DNA of 64,000 bases from positions 186,001-250,000 of the forward strand of contig NZ_FNVT01000007.1 in the NCBI RefSeq assembly GCF_900108335.1. Direction: 5' to 3'. The position numbers were made by a program, and so were the translations under genes. The notes below the pieces were generated by a model, which worked only from the letters and a program-made list of their open reading frames with translations, ran no database searches and was not told the DNA's origin. Shown one piece after another: positions 32,100-40,056 of this stretch (positions are counted from its first letter, which is position 1; the number at the start of each line of letters is the position of its first letter). This DNA comes from Nonomuraea solani (GTDB lineage Bacteria; Actinomycetota; Actinomycetes; Streptosporangiales; Streptosporangiaceae).

Positions 32100-33800
32100 C
32101 TAGCCGTCGATGGCCCGGTTGACGGCGGAGAGTACGGCGTGCACCGAGGCGGTCAGGACGGAGGTGTCCTGGGCCGCGCCCCAGCGCGTGACGCCGCCGA
32201 CGCGGGCCTCCACGTAGGCGATGGCCCGGCCGTCCCGCCCGGGGTCCAGGGCGTGCTCCGCGTAGTGCAGGATGTCGACCTCGATCCCGTCGGCGGCGAG
32301 CGCGCTGGTCAGCGCGTCGAGGGGACCGTTGCCGGTGCCGTGCAGCCGCCGCCCTGACCGCAGCGTGCCGGCGAACTCGTGCGTGCCCGGCCCGGTCTCG
32401 ACCGTACGCCAGTCCGCCAGCGCGCTGGTCTCCCCCGGCGTCAGGTAGGTGGTGTGGAAGAGCCGCCACAGCTTCTCGGCGGTCATCTCCTCACCGCTGC
32501 CGTCGGTGGCCCGCTGGACGACCGAGGAGAAGTCGATCCGCAGGCGGCGGGGCAGCTCCAGGCCGTAGCGGGTACGCAGCAGGTAGGCGATGCCGCCCTT
32601 GCCCGACTGGCTGTTGACGCGGATGACCGCCTGGTAGTCGCGGCCCACGTCGGCGGGGTCGATCGGCAGGTACGGCACCTCCCACGGCGCCTGCTCCGGC
32701 GGCACACCCAGGTCGGCGGCCCGCTTGGCGTGGTGGGCCAGGCCCTTGCCGATGGCGTCCTGGTGGGTGCCGGAGAAGGCGGTGTAGACGAGGTCGCCCG
32801 CGTACGGGTGACGGTCGGGCACGGGCAGGCGGTTGCAGTGCTCGACGACCCGGCGTACCTCGTCGATGTCGGACAGGTCGATCATCGGGTCCACGCCCTG
32901 GGAGTGCAGGTTGAGGGCGAGGGTCACCAGGTCGACGTTGCCGGTGCGCTCGCCGTTGCCGAACAGGCAGCCCTCCACCCGCTGCGCCCCGGCCAGCAGC
33001 GCCAGTTCGGCGCAGGCCACGCCGGTGCCCCGGTCGTTGTGCGGGTGCACCGAGAGGATCACCGAGTCCCTGCGGTCGAGGTGGCGGTGCATGTGCTCGA
33101 TCTGGTCGGCGTACACGTTGGGGGTGGCGATCTCGACCGTCGCGGGCAGGTTGTGGATCACCGGGCGGTCCGGCGAGGCGTCCCAGAGGGCGGTCAGGTC
33201 GTTGCAGACCTCCAGGACGTAGTCCGGCTCGGTGAGGTTGAACACCTCCGGCGAGAACTGGAACCGGATGTCCCGGTCCCCCGCCAGCCGGGCCACGTGC
33301 CCGGCGGCGTCCATGATCAGGTCGCGCAGCTCGCGCCGGTCGTGGCCGAGCACCACGTCGCGCCAGGTGGGCGCGGTGGCGGTGTAGAGGTGCACGACCA
33401 CGCGGGGCAGGCCCTCGATCGAGGCGAACGTGCGCTCGATCAGGTCGCGCCGGGCGGCCGTGAACACGACCACCGTCACATCTTCCCCGCCTCCCCGTTC
33501 GGCCAGGTCGCGCACGAAGTCGAAGTCCTGCCGGCTGGCCGACGGGTAGCCGGCCTCGATCTCCTTGAAGCCCATGCCGGTGAGCAGATCGAACATGCGG
33601 CGCTTGCGGACCGGGTCCATCGGCTCGGCCAGGGCCTGGTTGCCGTCGCGCAGGTCGACCGGCACCCACAGGGGCGCCTGGGTGATCCGCCGGGCGGGCC
33701 AGGCGCGGGCGTCCGTCAGGGGGACGTCGACGCGCTCGTGGGCGGGGCGGTATCGGTGGTAGGGCATGGTGCTGGGGCGTTGGCGGTTCCAGTCGTACAC
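32100..33800 (-). CDS. leuA: 2-Isopropylmalate synthase
   Basis: First committed enzyme of leucine synthesis, condensing acetyl-CoA with 2-ketoisovalerate. From GTG 33800 it has 566 residues. The TIM-barrel domain shows VDLRDGNQALAEPMDP, EIEAGYPSASRQDFDFVR, SVHPHNDRGTG (metal His) and GCLFGNGERTGN. The C-terminal regulatory domain, for leucine feedback, begins at about 430. It belongs to the long, fungal-like LeuA type of actinomycetes. Other starts (33842 GTG, 33767 ATG) exist. A leader peptide and hairpin upstream indicate attenuation by leucine. Confidence 0.93.
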   Translation of the reverse strand: MYDWNRQRPSTMPYHRYRPAHERVDVPLTDARAWPARRITQAPLWVPVDLRDGNQALAEPMDPVRKRRMFDLLTGMGFKEIEAGYPSASRQDFDFVRDLAERGGGEDVTVVVFTAARRDLIERTFASIEGLPRVVVHLYTATAPTWRDVVLGHDRRELRDLIMDAAGHVARLAGDRDIRFQFSPEVFNLTEPDYVLEVCNDLTALWDASPDRPVIHNLPATVEIATPNVYADQIEHMHRHLDRRDSVILSVHPHNDRGTGVACAELALLAGAQRVEGCLFGNGERTGNVDLVTLALNLHSQGVDPMIDLSDIDEVRRVVEHCNRLPVPDRHPYAGDLVYTAFSGTHQDAIGKGLAHHAKRAADLGVPPEQAPWEVPYLPIDPADVGRDYQAVIRVNSQSGKGGIAYLLRTRYGLELPRRLRIDFSSVVQRATDGSGEEMTAEKLWRLFHTTYLTPGETSALADWRTVETGPGTHEFAGTLRSGRRLHGTGNGPLDALTSALAADGIEVDILHYAEHALDPGRDGRAIAYVEARVGGVTRWGAAQDTSVLTASVHAVLSAVNRAIDG

Positions 33801-33848
33801 GTCTGCTCTTCTCTGTGAGGTCGTGGGCAGACCGGCGGGCACCCGAAT

Positions 33849-33890
33849 CGCCGCGGCGGGGTGCCGGTCCGGTCAGGCCCCGCCGCGGCG
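33849..33890 (-). promoter_or_regulatory. leuA attenuator hairpin
   Basis: CGCCGCGGCGGGG (33849-33861) and CCCCGCCGCGGCG (33878-33890) form a perfect 13-bp stem with a 16-base loop between the leader peptide and leuA. The leader-peptide stop lies within the loop. A ribosome stalled at the Leu codons would stop short of the promoter-proximal arm. Confidence 0.75.
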
Positions 33891-33917
33891 GCCGAGAAGG
33901 AGACCGTGCGTCGTCAT
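33873..33917 (-). CDS. leuL: leuA leader peptide with three Leu codons
   Basis: ATG at 33917 starts a 14-residue frame, MTTHGLLLGRRGGA, with CTC-CTT-CTC as three successive leucine codons. The stop lies in the loop of the large hairpin before leuA. Its short length, Leu run and position are those of a transcription-attenuation leader, known for leu and ilv genes in streptomycetes. CTT is a rare codon in such DNA, which would sharpen sensing. Confidence 0.75.
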   Translation of the reverse strand: MTTHGLLLGRRGGA

Positions 33918-33945
33918 GGGCGCTACACTAACCACAACACAGGTC

Positions 33946-33960
33946 CTCAGACAACCTGAG
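33946..33960. promoter_or_regulatory. Inverted repeat between leuA leader and GntR gene, candidate operator
   Basis: CTCAG-ACAAC-CTGAG, 5-bp arms, 14 bases before the GntR ATG. It overlaps a possible leu promoter read on the minus strand (TTGTCT, 18 bases, TAGTGT at about 33955 down to 33926). FadR-type GntR proteins bind sites of this size, so autoregulation is likely and control of leuA possible. Confidence 0.45.
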
Positions 33961-33973
33961 AGGTTTGACGACG

Positions 33974-34660
33974 ATGCCCCTCGGCGCCATCCGCCCCAGC
34001 CCCCTGGTCGAACAGGCCACCGAGCACCTGCGGGAGCAGATCACGCGGGGCGAGTGGCCGGTGGGCACCCGGCTGCCCGGGGAGAACGCGCTGGCCCAGA
34101 CCCTCGGGGTCGGGCGTTCGACGGTGCGCGAGGCGCTGCGGGCGCTGGCCGGGGCGGGGCTGGTGCAGGCCAGGCAGGGGTCGGGGGTGTTCGTGATCGC
34201 CACGGAGCCGGCCGAAGACTGGCCCGCCCGGCTGCGGCGGGCCGCGATCACCGACGTCTACGAGGTCAGGATGATGGTCGAGACGCAGGCGGCCCGGCTG
34301 GCGGCGGGGCGGCGTACCGACGAGGACCTCGCGGCGCTGGAGGCGGCGCTGGCGGCCAGGACGAGGGCGGCGGCGGGCGACGACGCGGGGTTCGTGGACG
34401 CCGACATCGCCTTGCACGCGGCGGTGGTGGCGGCGGCGGGCAATCCGGTGCTCACGGACCTGTTCGCGGAGTTCGCGCCCGCGCTGCGGTCACGGCTGAT
34501 CGACCTGGTGGAGCTGCTGGGGTTGCGGGAGCATGAGCGCGATCCCGGGCACGACTCGCACGCGGCGCTGGTGGCGGCGATCCGGGCGGGGGACGGGGAC
34601 GCGGCCTGCGGGATCCTGCAGGCGGAGCTGGAACAGACGCTCGCCCACCTGCACCGCTGA
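33974..34660 (+). CDS. GntR-family (FadR/FCD type) regulator
   Basis: A 228-residue regulator. The winged HTH is at about 10-75 (GTRLPGENALAQTLGVGRST, VREALRALAGAGLVQARQGS). The all-helical FCD ligand domain starts near 90 (VYEVRMMVETQAARLAAGRR) with the metal-binding Asp and His residues in VDADIALHAAVV and HDSHAALVAAI. Ligand unknown. Divergent from leuA across about 55 bases. ATG at 33974 preferred over TTG 33965. Confidence 0.9.
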   Translation: MPLGAIRPSPLVEQATEHLREQITRGEWPVGTRLPGENALAQTLGVGRSTVREALRALAGAGLVQARQGSGVFVIATEPAEDWPARLRRAAITDVYEVRMMVETQAARLAAGRRTDEDLAALEAALAARTRAAAGDDAGFVDADIALHAAVVAAAGNPVLTDLFAEFAPALRSRLIDLVELLGLREHERDPGHDSHAALVAAIRAGDGDAACGILQAELEQTLAHLHR

Positions 34661-34669
34661 CCGCACCGC

Positions 34670-35080
34670 TCAGCCGGTCGGACCCGCCTCGGGCCGGACG
34701 ACCTCGTCACTCTCCTCCTCGACCTGCGTCTCGGCCGCCTCCGACCGCTCGGACTGCCCGGCCCGCTCGGCCCCCTCCGACCGCTCGGACTGCTCCGAGG
34801 CTTCCGGCTGGTCCGGCGCTTCGGGCTGGTCGGGCTCCACGGGTGGTTCTTCGGCTTGGGCCTGCTCCTCGGGCTGCTCCGGCTCTTCGGGGCGATCCGG
34901 GTCCTCGGAACGATCCGGCTCGTCCTGGTCGGCTTCCTGGTCGGCTTCGGGGTCGGGCAGGTCGGCGGGGATGGGGCGGCGGGCTCTCGGGGTGTCGGCG
35001 CCGGAGCGTTCCGCGACGATGTCGCTCTCGCCGTTGATGCGGCCGACCGCCTCGGGCAGTTCCTCGGATGTCTCGCTCAT
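34670..35080 (-). CDS. Acidic low-complexity protein
   Basis: A 136-residue protein from ATG 35080, dominated by Glu, Asp, Pro, Gln and Ser with near repeats of the type PEEPEQPEEQ and EQSERSEGAERAGQSERSE. It has no hydrophobic core and is probably disordered. It may be a real small acidic protein, since codon bias is kept and the length is intact, but no family or function can be given. Convergent with the GntR gene. Confidence 0.5.
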   Translation of the reverse strand: MSETSEELPEAVGRINGESDIVAERSGADTPRARRPIPADLPDPEADQEADQDEPDRSEDPDRPEEPEQPEEQAQAEEPPVEPDQPEAPDQPEASEQSERSEGAERAGQSERSEAAETQVEEESDEVVRPEAGPTG

Positions 35081-35124
35081 AGCCACCCACTGCCCCGGCG
35101 AACCGGCCTGTTAGCGTCCCAAAG

Positions 35125-35625
35125 GTGATCGATCCCACGCGACGTCCCACCGGGCGCGTCATCCTGGCCGGTCCCGACGACCGGGTGCTGCTGTTCCGGT
35201 TCGTCCCGCCGGAGCCGTGGCCGCGGGAGCCCGCCTGGCACACACCGGGCGGCGGGATCGAGGCGGGCGAGACCCCGGCGCAGGCCGCGGTACGCGAAGC
35301 GCTCGAAGAGACCGGCCACGTGCTGGACCCGAGCACCTTGGGCGACCCGGTGGCGGTGAACGAGGGCCCGTGGTCCAACGAGGGCCGTAACTTCTACACC
35401 GTGAGCACCTATTTCTTCGTCCGGGTCCCGGCCGCGACCGTGGCGCCCACCGCGCTGGAGCACTACGAGCGGGAGGAGTGGCGGCTCGGATACCGCTGGT
35501 GGAGCGCGGCGGAGCTGGCGGCCACGGACGAGCGCGTCTTCCCGCCCGGCCTGGCCACCCTCCTGCCCGGCCTGCTCTCCGGTGCTCGCCCGGCCGCCCC
35601 CGTCATGCTCCGGTGGATCGCGTAG
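35125..35625 (+). CDS. NUDIX hydrolase
   Basis: A 166-residue Nudix hydrolase. The Nudix box is complete: GGGIEAGETPAQAAVREALE followed by ETGH, matching GX5EX7REUXEEXGU. Such enzymes split nucleoside diphosphates linked to other groups, including ADP-ribose and dNTPs. It lies next to, and convergent with, the ARH/ribokinase operon (1 base between the stops). A shared ADP-ribose theme is possible but only from position. Confidence 0.88.
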   Translation: MIDPTRRPTGRVILAGPDDRVLLFRFVPPEPWPREPAWHTPGGGIEAGETPAQAAVREALEETGHVLDPSTLGDPVAVNEGPWSNEGRNFYTVSTYFFVRVPAATVAPTALEHYEREEWRLGYRWWSAAELAATDERVFPPGLATLLPGLLSGARPAAPVMLRWIA

Positions 35626-35626
35626 G

Positions 35627-36514
35627 TCAGGTCGTGAGGTTGTCCTCGATCTGCCGGCGGGACGGCATCGAGGTGCTGGCACCCTCGCGCTGCACCGACA
35701 GCGCCGCCGCCGTCGAGGCGAAGCCCAGGGCCCGCTCCATGTCCATGCCCTCGGAGCGCGCCACCGCCAGCGCCCCCACGAACGTGTCGCCGGCCGCTGT
35801 CGTGTCGACCGCCTTGACCTGTACGGCGGGCACCCGCAGCCGCTCCCCCGACCGCGACCCGTAGAGCGCGCCTTCGGAGCCGAGCGTGATCACCGCCTCC
35901 TCCACCAGCTCCAGCAGCGCCTCCAGGGCGGCGTCCGGGCCGGTGACGCCGGTGATGGCGGCGGCCTCGTGCTCGTTGGGGACGATCGTGGTGACCGCGT
36001 CGAGCAGTTCCTGCGGCAGCGGCTGGACGGGCGCCGGGGTGAGGAAGACGGGCACGCCGGAGACCATGGCGGCCTGCGCCGCCGCCACGACCGCCACCAT
36101 CGGCAGCTCCAACTGCAGCAGCAGCGCCCGCGAGGCGGCGATCGCGGCCAGGTCCTCGCCGGAAGGGCCGGTGATGGTGCCGTTCGCGCCGGGGACGACG
36201 ATGATCGAGTTGCCGCCGTCATCGTCGACCACGATGTGCGCGATGCCGCTGGGCCCTGGCACCTGGCGCAGGCCGCGTACGTCGATCCCGGCCTCCGACA
36301 TCGTGGCCCGCATCTCCGCGCCGAACCCGTCGTCGCCCACCGCTCCCAGGAACGCCACCCCGGCGCCCGCGCGCGCGGCCGCGATCGCCTGGTTGGCGCC
36401 CTTACCGCCGGGCACGGTACGGAACCGGTGCCCGGTGACCGTCTCACCCCGTTTGGGGGCTTCGGGAACGTACGCGACGAGGTCCATGTTGGCGCTGCCG
36501 AAAACCGAGATCAT
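35627..36514 (-). CDS. rbsK: Ribokinase
   Basis: A 295-residue PfkB-family sugar kinase that makes ribose 5-phosphate from ribose and ATP. Ribokinase-specific blocks are present: VFGSANMDLVAYV, PGGKGANQAIAAARAG near residues 36-50, the IIVVPGANG strand, and the catalytic DTTAAGDTFVGALAVA with the base Asp. It is the last gene of the nine-gene operon; its ATG overlaps the stop of the preceding ARH gene (ATGA). This links the ARH enzymes to release of free ribose. Confidence 0.88.
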   Translation of the reverse strand: MISVFGSANMDLVAYVPEAPKRGETVTGHRFRTVPGGKGANQAIAAARAGAGVAFLGAVGDDGFGAEMRATMSEAGIDVRGLRQVPGPSGIAHIVVDDDGGNSIIVVPGANGTITGPSGEDLAAIAASRALLLQLELPMVAVVAAAQAAMVSGVPVFLTPAPVQPLPQELLDAVTTIVPNEHEAAAITGVTGPDAALEALLELVEEAVITLGSEGALYGSRSGERLRVPAVQVKAVDTTAAGDTFVGALAVARSEGMDMERALGFASTAAALSVQREGASTSMPSRRQIEDNLTT

Positions 36515-37893
36515 GACCTCATCATCTCCCGAGTACGTGCCGCCAGCGCGCCGAGACCCACCCCATCGAACCCGGTCAGACTGCTGGCCAGGCTGTCGCG
36601 CATCCGCCACCGCTCCGGCACGCCGCCGTTGAGGGCGCCCGCGATGGACCCGGCCGTGGCTCCGGCCGAGTCGGTGTCCCAGCCGCCGGCGACCGCACCG
36701 GCGATCGTGGCGGTGAAGTCGCCCCTGCCGTGGATCAGCGTGGCGGCGATCAGGGCGGCGTTGTTGATGGTGTGCACCCAGTGCAGGCCGCCGTGGCGCT
36801 CGTGGAGCAGGTCGATGACCCGGTCGAAGTCGTCCTCGCGGGCGGCGTCGGCGGCGGCCAGGCTTACCGCCTCGTGCAGGCGCGAGCCCGCCGGCACCAC
36901 GGACAGCCCGGCTCGTACGACCTCCTCCGCCGACGTGGCCACCAGGGAGGCGGCGCACATCGCGGCCGTGAACATGGCCCCGTAGATGCCGTTGGCGGTG
37001 TGCGTGAGGCGGGCGTCGCGCCAGGCGTACTCGGCCGCCGTGGCCGGATCGCCCGGATTGACCCAACCGTAGACGTCCGTCCTGATCAGCGCACCGATCC
37101 ACTCGCGGAACGGGTTGCGGTGGCGGGCCGTCCCCGGCGGCTCCACGCCGTCCAGCAGGTTGCGGTACGCCACGCGCTCGGCGGTGAACGTCCGGCCCGC
37201 GGGCAGTTCGTCCAGCCACAGCTTGGCGACGTCCTCGGTGGTGAAGGCGCGGCCGTGGCGCTCCAGGACGGACAGGGCGAGGAGCGGGTAGTTGAGGTCG
37301 TCGTCCTCGGGGATCCCGTCGATGTTCTCGGCCAGGGAGTTGACGGCGCTGCGGCGGTTCCAGGGCCAGCGGCGGGCGATGTCGTCGGGCAGCCCTTTCG
37401 CGGTGAACCAGCCGCTGATGGGCCAGTTGCCGGTGGCCTCGGCGATCTGCCTGATGCCTTCGCGCGGGATCTTCTCGACGGGCTTCCCGAGCACACACCC
37501 GGCCGCCCGCCCCTGCCACGCCCCCAGCACCCGAGCGGAATCCACCCCCCGCACCTCGGCGACCGACCCAGCGACCGACCCGGCGGCGATTGGCCCGGCG
37601 GTCCGTGTTGCGGTCGGCCAGTCCGGGCAGGCGGCGATGATGCCGGCCAGGTCCGACGGCTCCGGGAGCGGGGACGGGATGGCCGTCAGCTCGTCGAGTA
37701 GTTCCTCCGCCAGCCCTCGCAGCCGCGCCGCGCCGGGCTCCGAGGCGCCGGCGCGCGGCGGGGCGTCGTGGCCGCCCGCCGCGTGCCACCGGGCGGCGAT
37801 CTCCCGCGCGTCCCGGCCGTCCTCGGCGGCCTGCCGCAGCTCGTGCCCGATCAGGTCCTCGGGCTGAACCCAGGTCAGCCGGATCACGAGCAC
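36511..37893 (-). CDS. ADP-ribosylglycohydrolase family protein 1 (N-terminally extended)
   Basis: A 460-residue protein. Residues 1 to about 115 are an extra, partly low-complexity N-terminal region. The ARH fold follows from about 118 (RVLGAWQGRAAGCVLGKPVE). Metal-ligand motifs are seen as Glu196-Asp-Asp-Asp199 (DGIPEDDDLNY) and Asp406-Thr-Asp408-Ser409 (GGWDTDSAGATAGSIAGAL). The family hydrolyses N- or O-glycosidic bonds of ADP-ribose or related ribosides using two Mg ions. GTG at 37893 or 37887 starts it. Sixty-one bases separate it from the ARH gene upstream, the only real gap inside the operon after the lacI promoter. Confidence 0.85.
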   Translation of the reverse strand: MLVIRLTWVQPEDLIGHELRQAAEDGRDAREIAARWHAAGGHDAPPRAGASEPGAARLRGLAEELLDELTAIPSPLPEPSDLAGIIAACPDWPTATRTAGPIAAGSVAGSVAEVRGVDSARVLGAWQGRAAGCVLGKPVEKIPREGIRQIAEATGNWPISGWFTAKGLPDDIARRWPWNRRSAVNSLAENIDGIPEDDDLNYPLLALSVLERHGRAFTTEDVAKLWLDELPAGRTFTAERVAYRNLLDGVEPPGTARHRNPFREWIGALIRTDVYGWVNPGDPATAAEYAWRDARLTHTANGIYGAMFTAAMCAASLVATSAEEVVRAGLSVVPAGSRLHEAVSLAAADAAREDDFDRVIDLLHERHGGLHWVHTINNAALIAATLIHGRGDFTATIAGAVAGGWDTDSAGATAGSIAGALNGGVPERWRMRDSLASSLTGFDGVGLGALAARTREMMRS

Positions 37894-37954
37894 CCCCCGG
37901 ACCGAGCCCGCGCAAGCCGGATCGGGGCCGGGCCCTGGGTCTGGGCGAAGCCGG

Positions 37955-39094
37955 TCATGGGCGGTCCAGGTCGGCGAAGGCGGACTCGTGGTCGCGCCGC
38001 CGTACCAGGTCCTCGGCGTGCACCCGGCGCGCCACGTCCGCGATCGCGAGCCCCGGAGCCACCAGGTCCGTGCGGCTGGCCACCCCCACCTGCTCGACCC
38101 ACTCCCCCGGCACGCTCGCGAGCCCGCCGAGCGCCCCCGCGACGGCCCCGCCCATGGAGGCGATCGAGTCGGCGTCGCGCCCGTAGTTGACCCCGCCCAG
38201 CACCGTGCCCCGGTAGTCGCCCTTGGCGATCACCAGGAACCCGAGCGCCAGCGGCAGCTCCTCGATGCTGTGCACCCGGCTCGGCCGCCGCGCCCCCAGC
38301 CCCTGGTCGCGGTAGGTGTCGGCGACCGTGTCGAACGGCCGTACGGCCGCCCGCAGCGCCTCGAACGACCCGTCCCAGTGCCCCAGCCCCGCCGCCGCCT
38401 CGCAGACCGCCTCGATGGCGTCCCTGGTGCCGTCCTTGGCCAGGCGCAGGCAGGCGGCGACCACGGAGTCGGCCGTGGCGCCCGGCCGCATGGCCTCGGC
38501 GACGGCGGCGGCCATGACGCCGGCGGCCTCGCGGCCGTAGCTCGACTGGTGCGCGCCGGCCAGGTCGATGGCCTCGGCGTAGGCGGCGTCGGGGTCGGCG
38601 GCGTTGACGATGCCGACGGGGGCGACGTACATGGCGGCGCCGCAGTTGACGATGTTGCCGACGCCGGCCTCGCGCGGGTCGGCGTGCCCGTAGTGCAGCC
38701 TGGCCACGATCCACTTCTCGGCCAGGAAGATCCGCTGCAGCGGCAGCGCCTCGGCCTCCAGCTCGGGGATCCAGCGCCGCTCGCTCATCAGCTCGGGCAC
38801 CAGGTGCTCAGCCATCGAGTACGCGTTCAGGTGCCCGCCGGCCTTCTCGTACACGCGGATCAGGGCGTGCGTCATCAACGTGTCGTCGGTGATGTGGCCG
38901 TCGCCCTTGTGGTACGGGGCGATGGGACGGGCGTTGCGCCAGTCCTCGTTGTACGGCGGCACGATGCCCTCGACGTGCCCCCCGTACCGCGTGACGATCT
39001 GTTCGGGAGTCCAGCCCTCGGTGGCGCCGCCCAGCGCGTCACCGACCGCCGCCCCCGCCACGCAGCCGGTGGCCTTGTCCTCAAGCGGCGTCAT
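37955..39094 (-). CDS. ADP-ribosylglycohydrolase family protein 2
   Basis: A 379-residue ARH-fold hydrolase with intact metal sites: Thr69-Asp-Asp-Thr72 in GDGHITDDTLMTHALI and Asp307-Ala-Asp309-Ser310 in NYGRDADSIASMGGAVAGAL. The start is MTPLEDKATGCVAGAAVGDA with the usual GDALGG loop. A long C-terminal helix region follows the last motif. Its ATG overlaps the stop of the ARH gene upstream (ATGA). No signal peptide, so it acts in the cytoplasm on an imported or endogenous riboside. Confidence 0.88.
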   Translation of the reverse strand: MTPLEDKATGCVAGAAVGDALGGATEGWTPEQIVTRYGGHVEGIVPPYNEDWRNARPIAPYHKGDGHITDDTLMTHALIRVYEKAGGHLNAYSMAEHLVPELMSERRWIPELEAEALPLQRIFLAEKWIVARLHYGHADPREAGVGNIVNCGAAMYVAPVGIVNAADPDAAYAEAIDLAGAHQSSYGREAAGVMAAAVAEAMRPGATADSVVAACLRLAKDGTRDAIEAVCEAAAGLGHWDGSFEALRAAVRPFDTVADTYRDQGLGARRPSRVHSIEELPLALGFLVIAKGDYRGTVLGGVNYGRDADSIASMGGAVAGALGGLASVPGEWVEQVGVASRTDLVAPGLAIADVARRVHAEDLVRRRDHESAFADLDRP

Positions 39095-40050
39095 GCGATT
39101 CCCTCCACTAGTTCGATCAGATCTCGGCCCGCCAGTTCGGGCAGGCAGCAACCGGCCAGCGTGCGGGCCGACGCGGTCCACCCCTCCGGGATCGCGTCGT
39201 ATCCGCCGCACGCCCCCGCCAGCGCCCCGGTCAGCGCGGGCGCCGAGTCGGCCAGCGGAGCGAGGCACGCCGCCGCGGGCACGGCCCGGCCGAGCTCGCC
39301 ACCGGCCGCCTCGGCCAGCGCGAGCGCCACGGGCACCGTCTGCGCCGCGCCCACCCCGTAGCTGTACACGTGGTCGAGCAGCGCGGCGTCCAGCGCGGGG
39401 ATCGCGCCGAACGGGTCACCCGCCTTGCGGGCGGCGGCCAGCGCCAGGCGGGCGTTGTGCCCGATGGCGGTGTCCGCCGGCAGTACGGCCAGCGCCGCCT
39501 CGACGGCCTGGCCGGCGTTCCCCGACGCCACGGCCTCGGCCACGGCGGCGGCCATCGCCTGGGCGCCCAGGACGCCGTCGCCGGCGTTCGTCACCTGGGC
39601 GTCCGGTGTGGGGTCCCGCCCCAGGACCCCGTACGCGACCGCCCTGACGGCGGCGGCGTCGTCGAAATGGTGCGGGTTGTCGTGCCCGGACGCGGGCGGT
39701 TCGACGCCCTTGGCCAGGTTGCCGAGCGCGGTCGCGACGGAGATGCGCGCCCTGACGTCCTTGAGCTCCCGGTAGGCCGCCGCCCGCGGGCGGTCGATGG
39801 TGAGCAGCGTCCACGCCAGCCATTCGGCGTCGTCGGACGGGCCTGCTCGCAGCGGCGCGACGGGCTGGTTCAGCGCGAACGGCACCGGCAGCGTCGTGAC
39901 CCGGTGCTCCTCGGCGAACGCGTCCAGCTCGCGGTGCAGGCGGCGGCTCCAGGGTGCGTGCAGGGCCGCCCGGTGCCTGGCCGCGGGCCAGCCCACGGCG
40001 TCACCGATGGCGAGCCCGGCGAAGGCTCCCCTGATTCTGTCCCCCGACAT
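39091..40050 (-). CDS. ADP-ribosylglycohydrolase family protein 3, with altered metal motifs
   Basis: A 319-residue protein starting MSGDRIRGAFAGLAIGDAVG, clearly the ARH N-terminus. The first metal motif reads Ser72-Asp-Asp-Ala75. The second, normally DxDS/T, reads Leu-Ala-Asp268-Ser269 (LAPLADSAPALTGALAGA), so one ligand Asp is lost. Catalysis may be weakened or changed; a structural or regulatory partner role for its neighbours is possible. It lies six bases after ARH 4 and overlaps ARH 2 by four. Confidence 0.8.
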   Translation of the reverse strand: MSGDRIRGAFAGLAIGDAVGWPAARHRAALHAPWSRRLHRELDAFAEEHRVTTLPVPFALNQPVAPLRAGPSDDAEWLAWTLLTIDRPRAAAYRELKDVRARISVATALGNLAKGVEPPASGHDNPHHFDDAAAVRAVAYGVLGRDPTPDAQVTNAGDGVLGAQAMAAAVAEAVASGNAGQAVEAALAVLPADTAIGHNARLALAAARKAGDPFGAIPALDAALLDHVYSYGVGAAQTVPVALALAEAAGGELGRAVPAAACLAPLADSAPALTGALAGACGGYDAIPEGWTASARTLAGCCLPELAGRDLIELVEGIA

Positions 40051-40056
40051 AAAGAT

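Noticed and set aside
34670..35080. Acidic repeat protein as a possible bacteriocin or immunity gene
   Set aside because: No signal, cysteine, toxin or partner gene; composition alone does not support it.
37884..37958. Small frame MTGFAQTQGPAPIRLARARS in the gap between ARH 2 and ARH 1
   Set aside because: It starts at the ARH 2 stop and ends inside the ARH 1 start region. No ribosome site or similarity; most likely chance.
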